Shown here piece by piece: positions 32,095-42,068 of a stretch of DNA of 43,160 nt. Source of the DNA: Acetobacteraceae bacterium (lineage in GTDB: Bacteria > Pseudomonadota > Alphaproteobacteria > Acetobacterales > Acetobacteraceae); NCBI GenBank assembly GCA_027353465.1, contig DAIEHR010000262.1, positions 1-43,160 of the forward strand. Direction: 5' to 3'. The first letter of the stretch is position 1. Every line of letters starts with the position of its first letter. The translations under genes were made by a program, and so were the position numbers. The notes beneath the pieces are model-generated. The model was not told the origin of the DNA, made no database searches, and saw only the letters and a program-made list of their open reading frames with translations.

Positions 32095-32108
32095 TTGATA
32101 TAAATCAC
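32095..32108. promoter_or_regulatory. Candidate FNR/FixK-type box (9/10)
   Basis: TTGAT-ATAA-ATCAC upstream of the 32142 ORF. Confidence 0.45.
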
Positions 32109-32141
32109 TGCGCGATGCTTTCAGGCTGCTGTAATTGCTGA

Positions 32142-34790
32142 ATGACCAGCATTCATTTTAAGTTCGGTGACCGAGCGGATGCAGGCCGCCAATTGGCAGC
32201 CAGATTGGTTACGATGACGCTTGATCGGCCCGTGGTTTACGCTCTGCCCCGCGGCGGTGTTCCCGTCGCCCTGGAAATCGCGCAGGCTCTGCATGCCCCG
32301 CTCGAGCTTATGCTGGTGCGCAAGATTGGGGCGCCAGGCGCACCCGAAGTGGCACTTGGCGCGGTTGTCGAGGGCGAACATCCCGAGACCGTTATCAATG
32401 AAAACATGCGGCGCATTTCCGGCGTGGACGACGCTTATCTTGAGCGTGCCCGCCAGCGCGAACTTCGGGAACTTGAACGTCGCCGTGCCCGATATTTGGG
32501 CGACCGCCCGCGCCTGAGCCCGGCAGGATGCACCGCGATCATTGTCGATGATGGTCTTGCCACGGGGGCCACGGCTAAAGCCGCCCTGATTGCCCTCAAA
32601 CGCCAGGGCGCGGCCAAGACTGTGCTCGCGATCCCGGTTGCGCCGGAGGAAGCGCTGACCGATATCCGCAAGCACGCCGACCTTGTCGTATGCCTGCATT
32701 CCGCCAGGCGCTTTAACGGGGTTGGTGCTTTCTACAGCGATTTCCATCAACTCACGGATGAAGAAACACTCGGGTTGTTGCGTCAGGGTTGGGCGGAGGC
32801 TCCGGGCCCGTCCCAGGTCTTTGCCAGACGGCAGATCGCAGTGCCGCCCTTGGGCCTGGTCGGCGACCTGTGCGTGCCGCCGGAACCGCGCGGCATTGTT
32901 CTGTTCACGCATGGGAGCGGGTCGAGCCGACTTAGTCCTCGCAACATCTCCGTTGCCGACGCATTGAACACAAAGGGCTTCGCCACGCTTCTGCTGGATC
33001 TGCTGACTGTGGATGAGGCGAAGGACCGGCGCAATGTCTTCGATATTTCCCTGCTCGCGGAGCGCGTGCTGGAGGCGGCGCAATGGATCAGTGCTGAGCC
33101 CGACATCGCCGATCTGCCGCTGGGTCTGTTTGGAGCCAGCACAGGCGCTGGGGCGGCTTTACTGGCCGCGGCGGAACTTCGTGGCCGGGTGCAGGCAGTG
33201 GTCTCCCGCGGCGGCCGTCCCGATCTGGCCGGGTCGCGATTGGCTGAGGTCAGCGCGCCGACCCTGCTGATCGTCGGTGGCGACGATCGTAAGGTGCTCA
33301 CCCTGAACCGCCAGGCTCTGGCCGATTTGAGGTGTGAAAAGCTGTTGAGGATTGTCCCCAACGCGACCCATTTGTTCGAGGAGCCTGGCGCGCTGGAAAC
33401 GGTCACCGAGATGGCAGCCGCCTGGTTCCAGCACTATCTGGTGCCGCCAGCACGACGTCACGCCCCTATAGCGCCCTCGGTGGCCCAACCAGTATCGACG
33501 GCGGCATTGCTGCGTGGCGCGGCAGAACCATTGCCTGCCTTGGACGATCCGGCCTTCGCTGACGCCTTCGACCGGTTTGGTCAGTCGCGCATTGTGTTGC
33601 TCGGAGAGGCCTCCCACGGCACGTCGGAGTTCTATCGGGCCCGCGCCGCCATCACGCGCCGGCTGATCGAGCGTCATGGTTTTACGATCGTGGCGGTGGA
33701 GGCCGACTGGCCTGATGCCGCCGCAATCGACCGCTATGTGCGGCGAAGCCCGCATGAGCCAATGAGCTCATCACCGTTCTCGCGCTTCCCGACCTGGATG
33801 TGGCGCAACAAGGATGTCGATGACTTCGTTGCCTTCCTTCGGCGCCACAACGCTACGCGATCGCCCGGCGACAGAGTGGGGTTCTACGGTCTCGATCTGT
33901 ACAACATGACCGCCTCGATTGCCTCCGTCCTTACTTACCTCGATCGCGTCGATCCCAAGGCGGCGGAAGTAGCGCGCCTTCGCTATGCCTGCCTGTCGCC
34001 CTGGTCGCGGGAACCGGCGGCCTATGGGCGGGCTTCGCTCACCGAAGGCTACGCATTGTGCGAACAGCCGGTGACCCGCATTCTCGTCGATCTAATGCAA
34101 AAGGAACTTCGATACGCACGCCACGACGGCGCGGGGTTTTTCGACGCGGCGCAGAATGCCCGTCTGGTGGCTGACGCGGAGCGTTATTACCGGGTCATGT
34201 ATTACGGTTCCCACGAGTCCTGGAACCTGCGCGACCAGCATATGTTTGATACGCTGCGGCACATTCTGGAATGGGCTGGTCCCGACAAGAAAGCCGTTGT
34301 CTGGGCCCACAACTCCCACATTGGGGATGCGCGGTTCACCGATATGGGCATGGAGCGCGGGGAACTGAACATCGGCCAGCTGTGCCGCCAGTCTTATGGG
34401 GGCGATGCTACGTTGATCGGCTTCGGCACGCATACCGGTACTGTTGCGGCGGCCTCCGAATGGGATGCGCCGATGGAGATCAAGACAGTGCGGCCGTCCC
34501 GGCCCGACAGTTACGAGGCGTTGTGTCACCAGGTCGGCCACGAACGCTTCCTGTGGGACCTGCGGGCCGGACATCGTGACGATCTTCGGCATGTTCTGGC
34601 CGAACCCCGATTGGAACGTTACATTGGGGTTATATATAGGCCGGAGACGGAACGCTGGAGCCATTACACCTACGCGACGCTTCCCGACCAGTATGACGCC
34701 TTCGCATGGTTCGATAAGACCCGCGCGGTGATACCGCTGCCTGGGCAGGTGACCGCCGGAGATGATGAGACCTATCCCTTCGGCCTCTGA
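32142..34790 (+). CDS. Three-domain fusion: phosphoribosyltransferase, dienelactone-hydrolase-like alpha/beta hydrolase, erythromycin esterase family
   Basis: PRTase (ALPRGGVPVALEIAQAL...CTAIIVDDGLATGATAKAAL), hydrolase (LFTHGSGSSRLSPRN...GLFGASTGAGAAL), esterase (IVLLGEASHGTSEFYRARAAITRRLIERHGFTIVAVEADWPDAAAIDRYV). Confidence 0.92.
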   Translation: MTSIHFKFGDRADAGRQLAARLVTMTLDRPVVYALPRGGVPVALEIAQALHAPLELMLVRKIGAPGAPEVALGAVVEGEHPETVINENMRRISGVDDAYLERARQRELRELERRRARYLGDRPRLSPAGCTAIIVDDGLATGATAKAALIALKRQGAAKTVLAIPVAPEEALTDIRKHADLVVCLHSARRFNGVGAFYSDFHQLTDEETLGLLRQGWAEAPGPSQVFARRQIAVPPLGLVGDLCVPPEPRGIVLFTHGSGSSRLSPRNISVADALNTKGFATLLLDLLTVDEAKDRRNVFDISLLAERVLEAAQWISAEPDIADLPLGLFGASTGAGAALLAAAELRGRVQAVVSRGGRPDLAGSRLAEVSAPTLLIVGGDDRKVLTLNRQALADLRCEKLLRIVPNATHLFEEPGALETVTEMAAAWFQHYLVPPARRHAPIAPSVAQPVSTAALLRGAAEPLPALDDPAFADAFDRFGQSRIVLLGEASHGTSEFYRARAAITRRLIERHGFTIVAVEADWPDAAAIDRYVRRSPHEPMSSSPFSRFPTWMWRNKDVDDFVAFLRRHNATRSPGDRVGFYGLDLYNMTASIASVLTYLDRVDPKAAEVARLRYACLSPWSREPAAYGRASLTEGYALCEQPVTRILVDLMQKELRYARHDGAGFFDAAQNARLVADAERYYRVMYYGSHESWNLRDQHMFDTLRHILEWAGPDKKAVVWAHNSHIGDARFTDMGMERGELNIGQLCRQSYGGDATLIGFGTHTGTVAAASEWDAPMEIKTVRPSRPDSYEALCHQVGHERFLWDLRAGHRDDLRHVLAEPRLERYIGVIYRPETERWSHYTYATLPDQYDAFAWFDKTRAVIPLPGQVTAGDDETYPFGL

Positions 34791-34977
34791 TGGCAAAACG
34801 ACCGCGAGGGCCAGGTAGAGGCACCGCAGGAACCACGATTGTTTTCATTTAACAAAAAAACCAGTGCATCATAACGGCTCTCGCTGACTTGAGACTGGGA
34901 GCATGATGGCATCGCCCGAGACCCCGTGGCTCAGTCGTTTACCCTACGACACGAATGACGCCACTCTTTAAGCCGTG

Positions 34978-35988
34978 TCATCGCTCACCGCCTAATGCGT
35001 GGGAGACCAGGTTTACCGAACCAACCGTTGGAGTGGCTATCGGAAACGCCGCCGGCGGTTCAGCCTGCCGCGGGACACCACCGTCCAGTGCGCGGCATTC
35101 GCTCTCGCGGCCGCGCACCACCCGACGCCCGCGTGCCGGTCCTTGAGTCTCGTTAACGATGGTCCGCCGTCCTTCGGGCCTGGCGTCGCGATGGAAATAG
35201 ACGACGACCCAATCGCCCGTTCGCTCAAGTTGATGGGCGCGCGCGGTGTTGGAGTAAAGTGCCGTGAAGTGCCAACGGCCACGCATCGTATGCAGCACGG
35301 GCAGCCACGCCGCACCCGTCGGATTGAAGCGCTTGGGCGCGATCCGGTGCAGTGCGTTTGCCGCCGCCTTCTCGCGATATTCACGATCGACATCAAGCAG
35401 TATTGCGACGTCCGGCTCATCCACGACGCGAGACACCGGCGGCCTCGCCCTGGCAAGCAGCGCGGCAAGAGCGCTCCGAATGATCGCCGTCCGACGCTCG
35501 CCGAAGCCGGGCACCTGTCGCAGGCGTCCATCATTTGCCGCGATTTCCAGTGCCTCCAGTGACTCTAAATGCAGCGTTTCCTGGATCCGGTGAGCCAGGC
35601 CCGAGCCTATACCGGGAACGGAGCAAAATAGCGCCTCCGGGTCACTGCTACCCTTCAGCCGCTCAAGAAAACCCCAGCGTCCGGTGGCCAACATTTCCGA
35701 CATGGCACCGGCAATCGATGGTCCGATGCCGGGAATTGCCTCCAGGGCCATTTGACCACCTTCGGTCACCACATCTCGAAGGTCCGCCTCCATCCCCACA
35801 ATTGCGTCGGCGGCACGGCGATAGGCCGCGGTTCGAAACGGGTTGGCACCTTGTGCCGCAAGCAGGCTAGCAGCCTGCCGAAGCCGATCCGCGATCCAGC
35901 CATTGCTTCGTAATGGAAGAAATTCACGCATGGAAACATCGGCGGCGGGAACACCGGGAGACCGCTTAGAGGACGGCTCAGTGCTCAT
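34978..35988 (-). CDS. Helix-hairpin-helix DNA-binding protein, PolX N-terminal-domain-like
   Basis: IADRLRQAASLLAAQGANPFRTAAYRRAADAI...LEAIPGIGPSIAGAMSEMLATG...FCSVPGIGSGLAHRI...VPGFGERRTAIIRSAL: repeated HhH motifs, no nucleotidyltransferase domain. Confidence 0.8.
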   Translation of the reverse strand: MSTEPSSKRSPGVPAADVSMREFLPLRSNGWIADRLRQAASLLAAQGANPFRTAAYRRAADAIVGMEADLRDVVTEGGQMALEAIPGIGPSIAGAMSEMLATGRWGFLERLKGSSDPEALFCSVPGIGSGLAHRIQETLHLESLEALEIAANDGRLRQVPGFGERRTAIIRSALAALLARARPPVSRVVDEPDVAILLDVDREYREKAAANALHRIAPKRFNPTGAAWLPVLHTMRGRWHFTALYSNTARAHQLERTGDWVVVYFHRDARPEGRRTIVNETQGPARGRRVVRGRESECRALDGGVPRQAEPPAAFPIATPTVGSVNLVSHALGGER

Positions 35989-36412
35989 CGACCGGCAGGC
36001 TCGTTTCGCCAAGATCGTAAAGGCCCTTCCTCAGATGAATATGTAGGTCGTGATCTCCCATAAGGTCCGCCGCGATTTCATCCTCCTTCAGTGTCTTGGC
36101 GGAACGGATCGTTGCGTCGCGGTCCTCGATCGCGGCATCGCCTCGACCGATGCGCGCCACGACCCATAGATTTTCCCGAATGTCACGTGGGAGTACCTCG
36201 ATTGCCCGCAGCAAGGCGACGAACGCGGGCTGCGTCCGCGGCACGGCATCCAAACTGCCCCCGGCCGCGGGATCGCGGTCGCCGCGAGCCAGCGCCGGTT
36301 TGCCCAAACCTTTTTCAGGAACCGTTTCCAACAGTCGATCGCGAACCATGCGCGCGTCCAACGCCAGATCGGCTATGTGACGCACTTCAAGAACCTCCAA
36401 TTGATACAACAT
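35978..36412 (-). CDS. DUF3775-like hypothetical protein
   Basis: ALLRAIEVLPRDIRENLWVVARIGRGDAAIEDRDATIRSAKTLKEDEIAADLMGDHDLHIHLRKGL; family assignment from memory. Confidence 0.6.
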   Translation of the reverse strand: MLYQLEVLEVRHIADLALDARMVRDRLLETVPEKGLGKPALARGDRDPAAGGSLDAVPRTQPAFVALLRAIEVLPRDIRENLWVVARIGRGDAAIEDRDATIRSAKTLKEDEIAADLMGDHDLHIHLRKGLYDLGETSLPVDEH

Positions 36413-36445
36413 CCCGGGTTCCTTGGTTGCTGGCCCTGACCGCCC

Positions 36446-36790
36446 CTACAGCCGGCCGTCCGGTGTCATATGATGCACAGCCCTCGGCAATTGGCGTGCC
36501 AGATGCACCAGAAAGTCTTCCGAAGACAAGCCGGTCAGGGTTGCCAGATCCTGCGCTCGTTCTTCACCGAGGATGCGCCTCAGATCCGTTGTGCTGATGG
36601 ATAAGTTTGGCCCATTACCGATCCATGAGGCCATGATTCGTCCAAGACCGACCTGAGTAAACCGATCCGCCAGATCAGTTAAAGATCCTCGTTCGCCGCC
36701 GAGCAGTTCTTCCAGTGCCGCACCCATGGGACTTACATCCTCATCCGGCCGGCCTCGCAAATCTTCGATCACCTGATGGATCAACCGCAT
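36446..36790 (-). CDS. YidB-like (DUF937) protein
   Basis: GSLTDLADRFTQVGLGRIMASWIGNGPNLSISTTDLRRILGEERAQDLATLTGLSSEDFLVHLARQLPRAVHHMTPDGRL; MRLIHQ start chosen because the FNR box overlaps the longer start. Confidence 0.8.
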   Translation of the reverse strand: MRLIHQVIEDLRGRPDEDVSPMGAALEELLGGERGSLTDLADRFTQVGLGRIMASWIGNGPNLSISTTDLRRILGEERAQDLATLTGLSSEDFLVHLARQLPRAVHHMTPDGRL

Positions 36791-36864
36791 TGCCTTGCCC
36801 CATGAACCTGACGAAGAGTGGAATTGCGAAGACTCTCGATTAGAGACGCTGCCGATTCCGAGCA

Positions 36865-36878
36865 TTGATTTGGGTCAA
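36865..36878. promoter_or_regulatory. FNR/FixK-type box, perfect match
   Basis: TTGAT-TTGG-GTCAA; centre about 80 nt upstream of the yidB-like start (36790, minus). Confidence 0.65.
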
Positions 36879-37143
36879 GATCAGGTTGGTTTTTCGAGTC
36901 TTGATCAGGTGGAGATACATCAATGGGCCTGAAGAGGGGAAATCCAGACTACGTGTCGTTAATAATGAATGGTTAACCATTATGAACATCTCATCGACCT
37001 CCAATGGTTTCTTTTCGTATCTTACAGAATTCTCGCCCTGGTCTGCCCGAACGGGAATTGGATCGCGGCTGTAAGAACCCTGCCGGCCATTCACCACAGA
37101 CGTAATGGGAATGGCTGCGTCCTGGGGTCGCGCGGTCGCCAGT

Positions 37144-38162
37144 CTATGCGATAAGAACCGCGGCTCCCTCAAAGCGTCCGGCCCGTAAATCATCGAGTGC
37201 GCGATTGGCGTCGATAAGTGAATAAACCGTCGTTTTCGTCAGGATGCCGATCCTTGGGGCCAGATTCAGGAAATCCAAGCCGTCACGACGTGTGAGGTTC
37301 GCAACCGAGAGGAGTTGCCTCTCCTCCCAAAGTAAACGATACGGAAAGCTCGGAATGTCGCTCATGTGAATGCCGGCGCATACGACGCGACCTCCCTTCC
37401 GAACCGCGCGCAATGCCAATGGAACAAGGCTTCCCACGGGCGCATATATAATCGCAGCATCCAGCGGTTCCGGCGGCATTTCGTTAGAGCCGCCCGCCCA
37501 TACCGCGCCGAGACCCCGGGCGAAGCTTTGCGCGGCCGTATCGCCGCATCGGGTGAAAGCGAACACGGATCGGCCTTGCCACGCCGCGACCTGAGCCACG
37601 ATGTGGGCAGCGGCGCCAAAGCCATACAGACCGATCGTCTTGCCATCACCGGCCATCGCCAGTGATCGCCAGCCAATCAGGCCGGCGCAAGCAGGGGCGC
37701 GAGCGCCTCATCACTGACTTCCTCTCCAAGGGGAAAAACGTAACGTGAGTCGGCTATCGTCGTCGTCGCGAAGCCGCCGTTTCGGGTGTGGCCGGTAAAA
37801 AGTGGATTATAGCACAAATTCTCCCGGCCGGTCTTGCAATATCCGCAGGCGCCGCATGTGTGTCCGAGCCATGGAATGCCAACCCGCTCACCTATCCGCA
37901 GCCCCGTAACACCCGGGCCAATAGCATCGATGCGGCCTATAATTTCGTGCCCCGGAATGATCGGCGTGATTGCACCAGACAGTTCGCCATCAACGACGTG
38001 CAGGTCCGTGCGGCAGACGCCACACGCCGCCACGTGAACGCGCACTTCAAGTGGTCCCGGCTGCGGATCGGGAAGTTCCGTCCATTCCAGAGGGTGTCCC
38101 AGCGCCTTTAATACCATACCGTACATGGCGTTCCCGACTCGCTGGCGAGTGAATGCAAGCAT
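37144..38162 (-). pseudogene. Zinc-dependent alcohol dehydrogenase (MDR family), interrupted by a -1 frameshift
   Basis: Two ORFs (37677-38162 and 37144-37656) join as ...DEALAPLL[C][28 protein letters not shown]... if one base is restored near 37685-37694. Confidence 0.85.
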
Positions 38163-38240
38163 AACCGGCCCGACGCGCCCGTGTCATGGATTGGGCTGTC
38201 TTAAGAGCGAAATTCGTAGCTAAGGCGGACTGCATCTGCA

Positions 38241-38254
38241 TTGTTAGAGATCAA
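38241..38254. promoter_or_regulatory. Candidate FNR/FixK-type box (9/10) upstream of adh
   Basis: TTGTT-AGAG-ATCAA upstream of the minus-strand adh. Confidence 0.4.
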
Positions 38255-38415
38255 ATGTTCGGTGGCCGGCGTGCGGAATAGTCAATCCGCCAAAGGAGGT
38301 GGATTCCCCTCGCATCAAGATCTGGTCGAGACCCCCGACAAAGAACTGTGGCCGCCACGTTGGGGCGTGGCTGCGGCCCGTTCACCGCACAGTGACTTGA
38401 AGAAGAGTGGATCGT

Positions 38416-38429
38416 TGACTTGCATCAAG
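38416..38429. promoter_or_regulatory. FNR/FixK-type box, perfect match, upstream of hsp20
   Basis: TTGAC-TTGC-ATCAA; centre about 75 nt upstream of the hsp20 ATG. Confidence 0.7.
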
Positions 38430-38497
38430 GGCAGTCCACACCGTATCGCGCAAAAAATTCCCGCGTCCATCGTCAACAAAATGAAGGAAATATTGAT

Positions 38498-38995
38498 ATG
38501 GCAACGAATATCGTCCCCGTGAAGCAATCGGCACCGTCGGTCATCGGCACGACGGACGTCTGGCAGTCGCTACGCTCCGAAATGGACCGGCTCTTCGATC
38601 GATTTACCAGCGGCTTTGGCATGGTGCCGTTTCAAACGCGGCGTGCGGAGACGGGATTTAGTATTCCGTCCCCAGCCGTCGACATCAATGAAGATGATAA
38701 ATTCTTCAGGCTGACCGCCGAACTTCCAGGGATGGCGGAAAAGGATATCGAGGTTTCCGTTTCAGGAAATACGCTCGTTATCAGAGGTGAGAAGCGCCAG
38801 GAGAAGGAGCAAAAGGAGAAGGGATATTATTTTTCGGAGCGGAGTTACGGGGAATTCCAACGGTCGTTCGTACTGCCCGATGGCGTCGATGGCACGAAGA
38901 TCGAGGCCAGTATGGCCAAGGGAGTACTAACCGTAACCGTGCCGAAAAATGCTGAGGCCGCGCCCAAGAAGATCGAGGTTAAGGCGGCCGGCTGA
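38498..38995 (+). CDS. Hsp20/alpha-crystallin family small heat shock protein
   Basis: MATNIVPVKQ...EMDRLFDRFTSGFG...PAVDINEDDKFFRLTAELPGMAEKDIEVSVSGNTLVIRGEKRQEKE...FQRSFVLPDGVDGTKIEASMAKGVLTVTVPK; RBS AAGGAA. Confidence 0.97.
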   Translation: MATNIVPVKQSAPSVIGTTDVWQSLRSEMDRLFDRFTSGFGMVPFQTRRAETGFSIPSPAVDINEDDKFFRLTAELPGMAEKDIEVSVSGNTLVIRGEKRQEKEQKEKGYYFSERSYGEFQRSFVLPDGVDGTKIEASMAKGVLTVTVPKNAEAAPKKIEVKAAG

Positions 38996-39007
38996 ATAAC
39001 GGGGTCT

Positions 39008-39039
39008 GCTCGGGGCGGGATAGAAATCCCGCCCCGAGC
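39008..39039. terminator. Strong hairpin after hsp20
   Basis: GCTCGGGGCGGGA-TAGAAA-TCCCGCCCCGAGC, 13-bp perfect stem 12 nt after the stop; no T-tract follows. Confidence 0.6.
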
Positions 39040-39341
39040 CAATCAAACCCGGGGGGTCGAAAAGATTGTTGGCGTCACGCTCGTCCCGGAGCAGACCAAC
39101 CAGGCACCGCTTGGTGCGCCCCACAAGACTCCAGGATGCGCAGGGTGGCAGGAAGCACATCTACAGGCCCCAGTCGTTCACGGGGGGCGATCGCGTCGCC
39201 CAGACTACTTAGTTAGGCTTTATCTCACGCCCATCACGGAACTGATAGTCAACGGCGGCCTTGCCCGCACGAGCGATGCTTGTGGTTCAAGCGATAACCC
39301 GGATGCGGACGCCTGCCAGTGGCGAGGCGTCCACGTTGGCG

Positions 39342-40007
39342 TCAGGCGGCGACGACAAGGTGATTGGCGACCTCGGTAATCCCGGGGGCCGACCAAGCCG
39401 CATTCTCGGCGATCCCGCGCTCCCACCAGCTTTTCACCCGACCCTCCAGGGTAGCCGTTCCGCCGCTGACTTTGACCGTGATATGCGACGCTTCGAACTC
39501 CGCGCTGCGTCGTAATGCGGCCTCGATCTGGTCATGTAAGCTCGCGGCGTGCGCGACTTCCCGAGAACTGCCACGGACCTCGATCAGGTCCAGGATGTCA
39601 ACAACGCCGCTAAGTAGCCTGATGTCGTTTTCGGCGGCCTGCTTCTGAAATTGATGTGAAACAAAGCCGGTCAACGTCACGACGCCTTTTTCGACCTTCA
39701 CCTGAAGCTGTTTATCAGGCACCTCCGCATCCCAACTGAGGATTTTGACCGCCCGTTCAGCAATTTCCTCGTCCGACCGCTTGTGCGCCGCCGGGGGCCG
39801 GACCACGATCTCCTCCGCCAGTCCGCGTACCCCCTTCACGCGGTTGGCAGCTCGTTCGGCGGCAAGTTTTTCGGCATAGGTTGAAACGATACCGCTGAGT
39901 GTTACGACACCGTTCCGTGCGGAAACACCGATATGTGCGGTATCAACATTGGGAACCCATACGAGTTCGTCCATCACCTGGGCTTGCAGTGTTACGTCGT
40001 CAACCAT
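39342..40007 (-). CDS. BON domain protein (three BON repeats)
   Basis: Repeats IGVSARNGVVTLSGIVSTYAEKLAAERAANRVKGVRGLAEEI, VKVEKGVVTLTGFVSHQFQKQAAENDIRLLSGVVDI, VKVSGGTATLEGRVKSWWERGIAENAAWSAPGITEV. Confidence 0.93.
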   Translation of the reverse strand: MVDDVTLQAQVMDELVWVPNVDTAHIGVSARNGVVTLSGIVSTYAEKLAAERAANRVKGVRGLAEEIVVRPPAAHKRSDEEIAERAVKILSWDAEVPDKQLQVKVEKGVVTLTGFVSHQFQKQAAENDIRLLSGVVDILDLIEVRGSSREVAHAASLHDQIEAALRRSAEFEASHITVKVSGGTATLEGRVKSWWERGIAENAAWSAPGITEVANHLVVAA

Positions 40008-40033
40008 CGTACTCTCCTGTTCAAAAACATCCA

Positions 40034-41655
40034 TCACGCCGCCAAATCCGGCTCCAGGCCGCGGCTTTTCCCCGGTTCCGGAATGTCGGTCATCGTCGCC
40101 TCCGTCAGCAGCAGAACACTGGCGACGGAGACGGCATTCTCCAGGGCGATACGAACCACTTTCGTCGGATCGATGATTCCTGCCTCAAACAAATCGACGT
40201 ATACCTTCCGGGCCGCGTCGAAGCCTTGCGCGCCTTGTCCGGCAAGCATTCGGGCAACCACAACCCCACCATCCACAGAGGAATTCTCAGCGATCTGGCG
40301 GGTGGGCGCCTCCAGCGCGCGTTTAGCACCTGTACGCCTGTGCGCTCATCGCCCTCGCACTTCGCTTCTTCCGCGCCGACCGCTTCGATGCAACGGATCA
40401 GCGCCAACCCGCCACCTGGCACGATCCCTTCCGCGACCGCGGCCTTGGTGGCACTGATCGCATCATCCAGCGCCTCCTTCCTGACCTTCATTTCGGCCTC
40501 GGACGGCGCGCCGACACGGATCACGGCAACGCCGCCGGATAGTTTCGCCAGTCGTTCCTGCAACTTCTGACGGTCATAGTCGGAAGTGGCATTCTCTATC
40601 TGTTGATGTATCCGCTTGCACCTGCCTTCGATATCTTCTTTCTTCCCGGCACCGCCCACGACCGTTGTGTGTTCATTTGTTATGACCACCCTCTTGGCAA
40701 TTCCGAGCGCCTCGATGGTTACAGATTCGAGTTTGACACCGACCTCCTCGCAGATCATCTGGCCGCCGGCCAGCACAGCGAGATCCTCCAGCATCGCTTT
40801 CCGACGATCGCCGAAACCCGGGGCCTTCACAGCCGCGACCTGCAAGCCACCCCGCAGTTTGTTCACCACCAGTGTCGCCAGGGCCTCCCCTTCGACATCT
40901 TCCGCGACGATCAGTAGCGGCCGTCCAGATCGTACGATGGCTTCAAGCAGGGGCAACATAGGTTGCAGACTTGCCAGCTTCTTCTCATGAATAAGGATAT
41001 ACGGATCCTCAAGCTCGACGATCATCTTCTCCGCGTTGGTAACGAAATACGGTGAGATGTAGCCGCGGTCGAACTGCATACCTTCAACCACTTCCAGTGT
41101 GGTCTCCGTTGTCTTCGACTCCTCGACGGTGATGACTCCCTCGCCGCCAACCTTTTCCATGGCGTCAGCGACCAATTCGCCGATCACCCGATCATTGTGG
41201 GCGGCGATGGTGGCGACCTGAGCCTTTTCCTTTCGGGTGCTCACGTCGCGGGAAATCTGACGCAGCACTTCGATCGCGACTTTCGCGGCGCGGTCCAGGC
41301 CACGTTTCAAATCGATCGCACTGGCACCGGCGACAACGTTGCGCACGCCGTCGGCGAAAATCGTCTGGGCGAGGATTGTTGCGGTGCTGGTGCCGTCACC
41401 AACCGTGTCGCCCGTCTTTTCCGCGGCCTGCCGCAAGACCTGCGCACCCAGGTTTTCCTCGGGGTCCTTGAGGTCAAACTCCTTGGCGATGGTGACGCCA
41501 TCGTTGCAGATAACCGGCGACCCCCAGCTTTTTTGGATCAGCACCGACTTCGATTTCGGCCCCAGGGTGACCCGAACGGCATCGCAAAGCAGCGTCGTCC
41601 CACGCAGTATTTTCTCGCGGGCAGCGGAACGGAAAAGTACTTGTTTGTGCCCCAT
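40034..41655 (-). pseudogene. groEL: Chaperonin GroEL, interrupted near its C-terminal quarter by a -1 frameshift
   Basis: [69 protein letters not shown]...; frame breaks at GVQVL (TAAAC where TAAAAC restores [27 protein letters not shown]...). No groES ORF adjacent. Confidence 0.9.
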
Positions 41656-42054
41656 GGGATGGACTCCTGGTATCGGCAGCTATTCTGCTGTTATACAGAT
41701 CCGGCGGAAACTCACTATATTATTCGTAGAAATATCACTTATACATTCGGTGATGCACAAATATTCAAAGTATAACTGGCCGCATTTAACATTGACCCAC
41801 AAGCGCGCATATCATCTATCATTGCGCCTTGGCGAAACCAATTCCGTCAATGCTAATGGACTGGCGCTGATCAGGATGGCTGCCAACCACCCGTCAGGCC
41901 CCAACTGCATCGTTCATGGCAGGATCCCCGTTGTTTACAGGGCTATTTTATCGAAATTCTCCACGCCGTCTCCGCAAAACCATCCAGCCGATCACGAGAT
42001 ACCTAACTCAGCGGATGCACACCGACAGGAAGACATTAACGACCCTGGCTATCC

Positions 42055-42068
42055 TTGATCGAGATCAA
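42055..42068. promoter_or_regulatory. FNR/FixK-type box, perfect match
   Basis: TTGAT-CGAG-ATCAA about 400 bp upstream of groEL, in a stretch without a recognised gene. Confidence 0.6.

Noticed and set aside
32121-33083. 320-aa minus-strand ORF
   Set aside because: Antisense to the three-domain fusion gene, which has strong family motifs.
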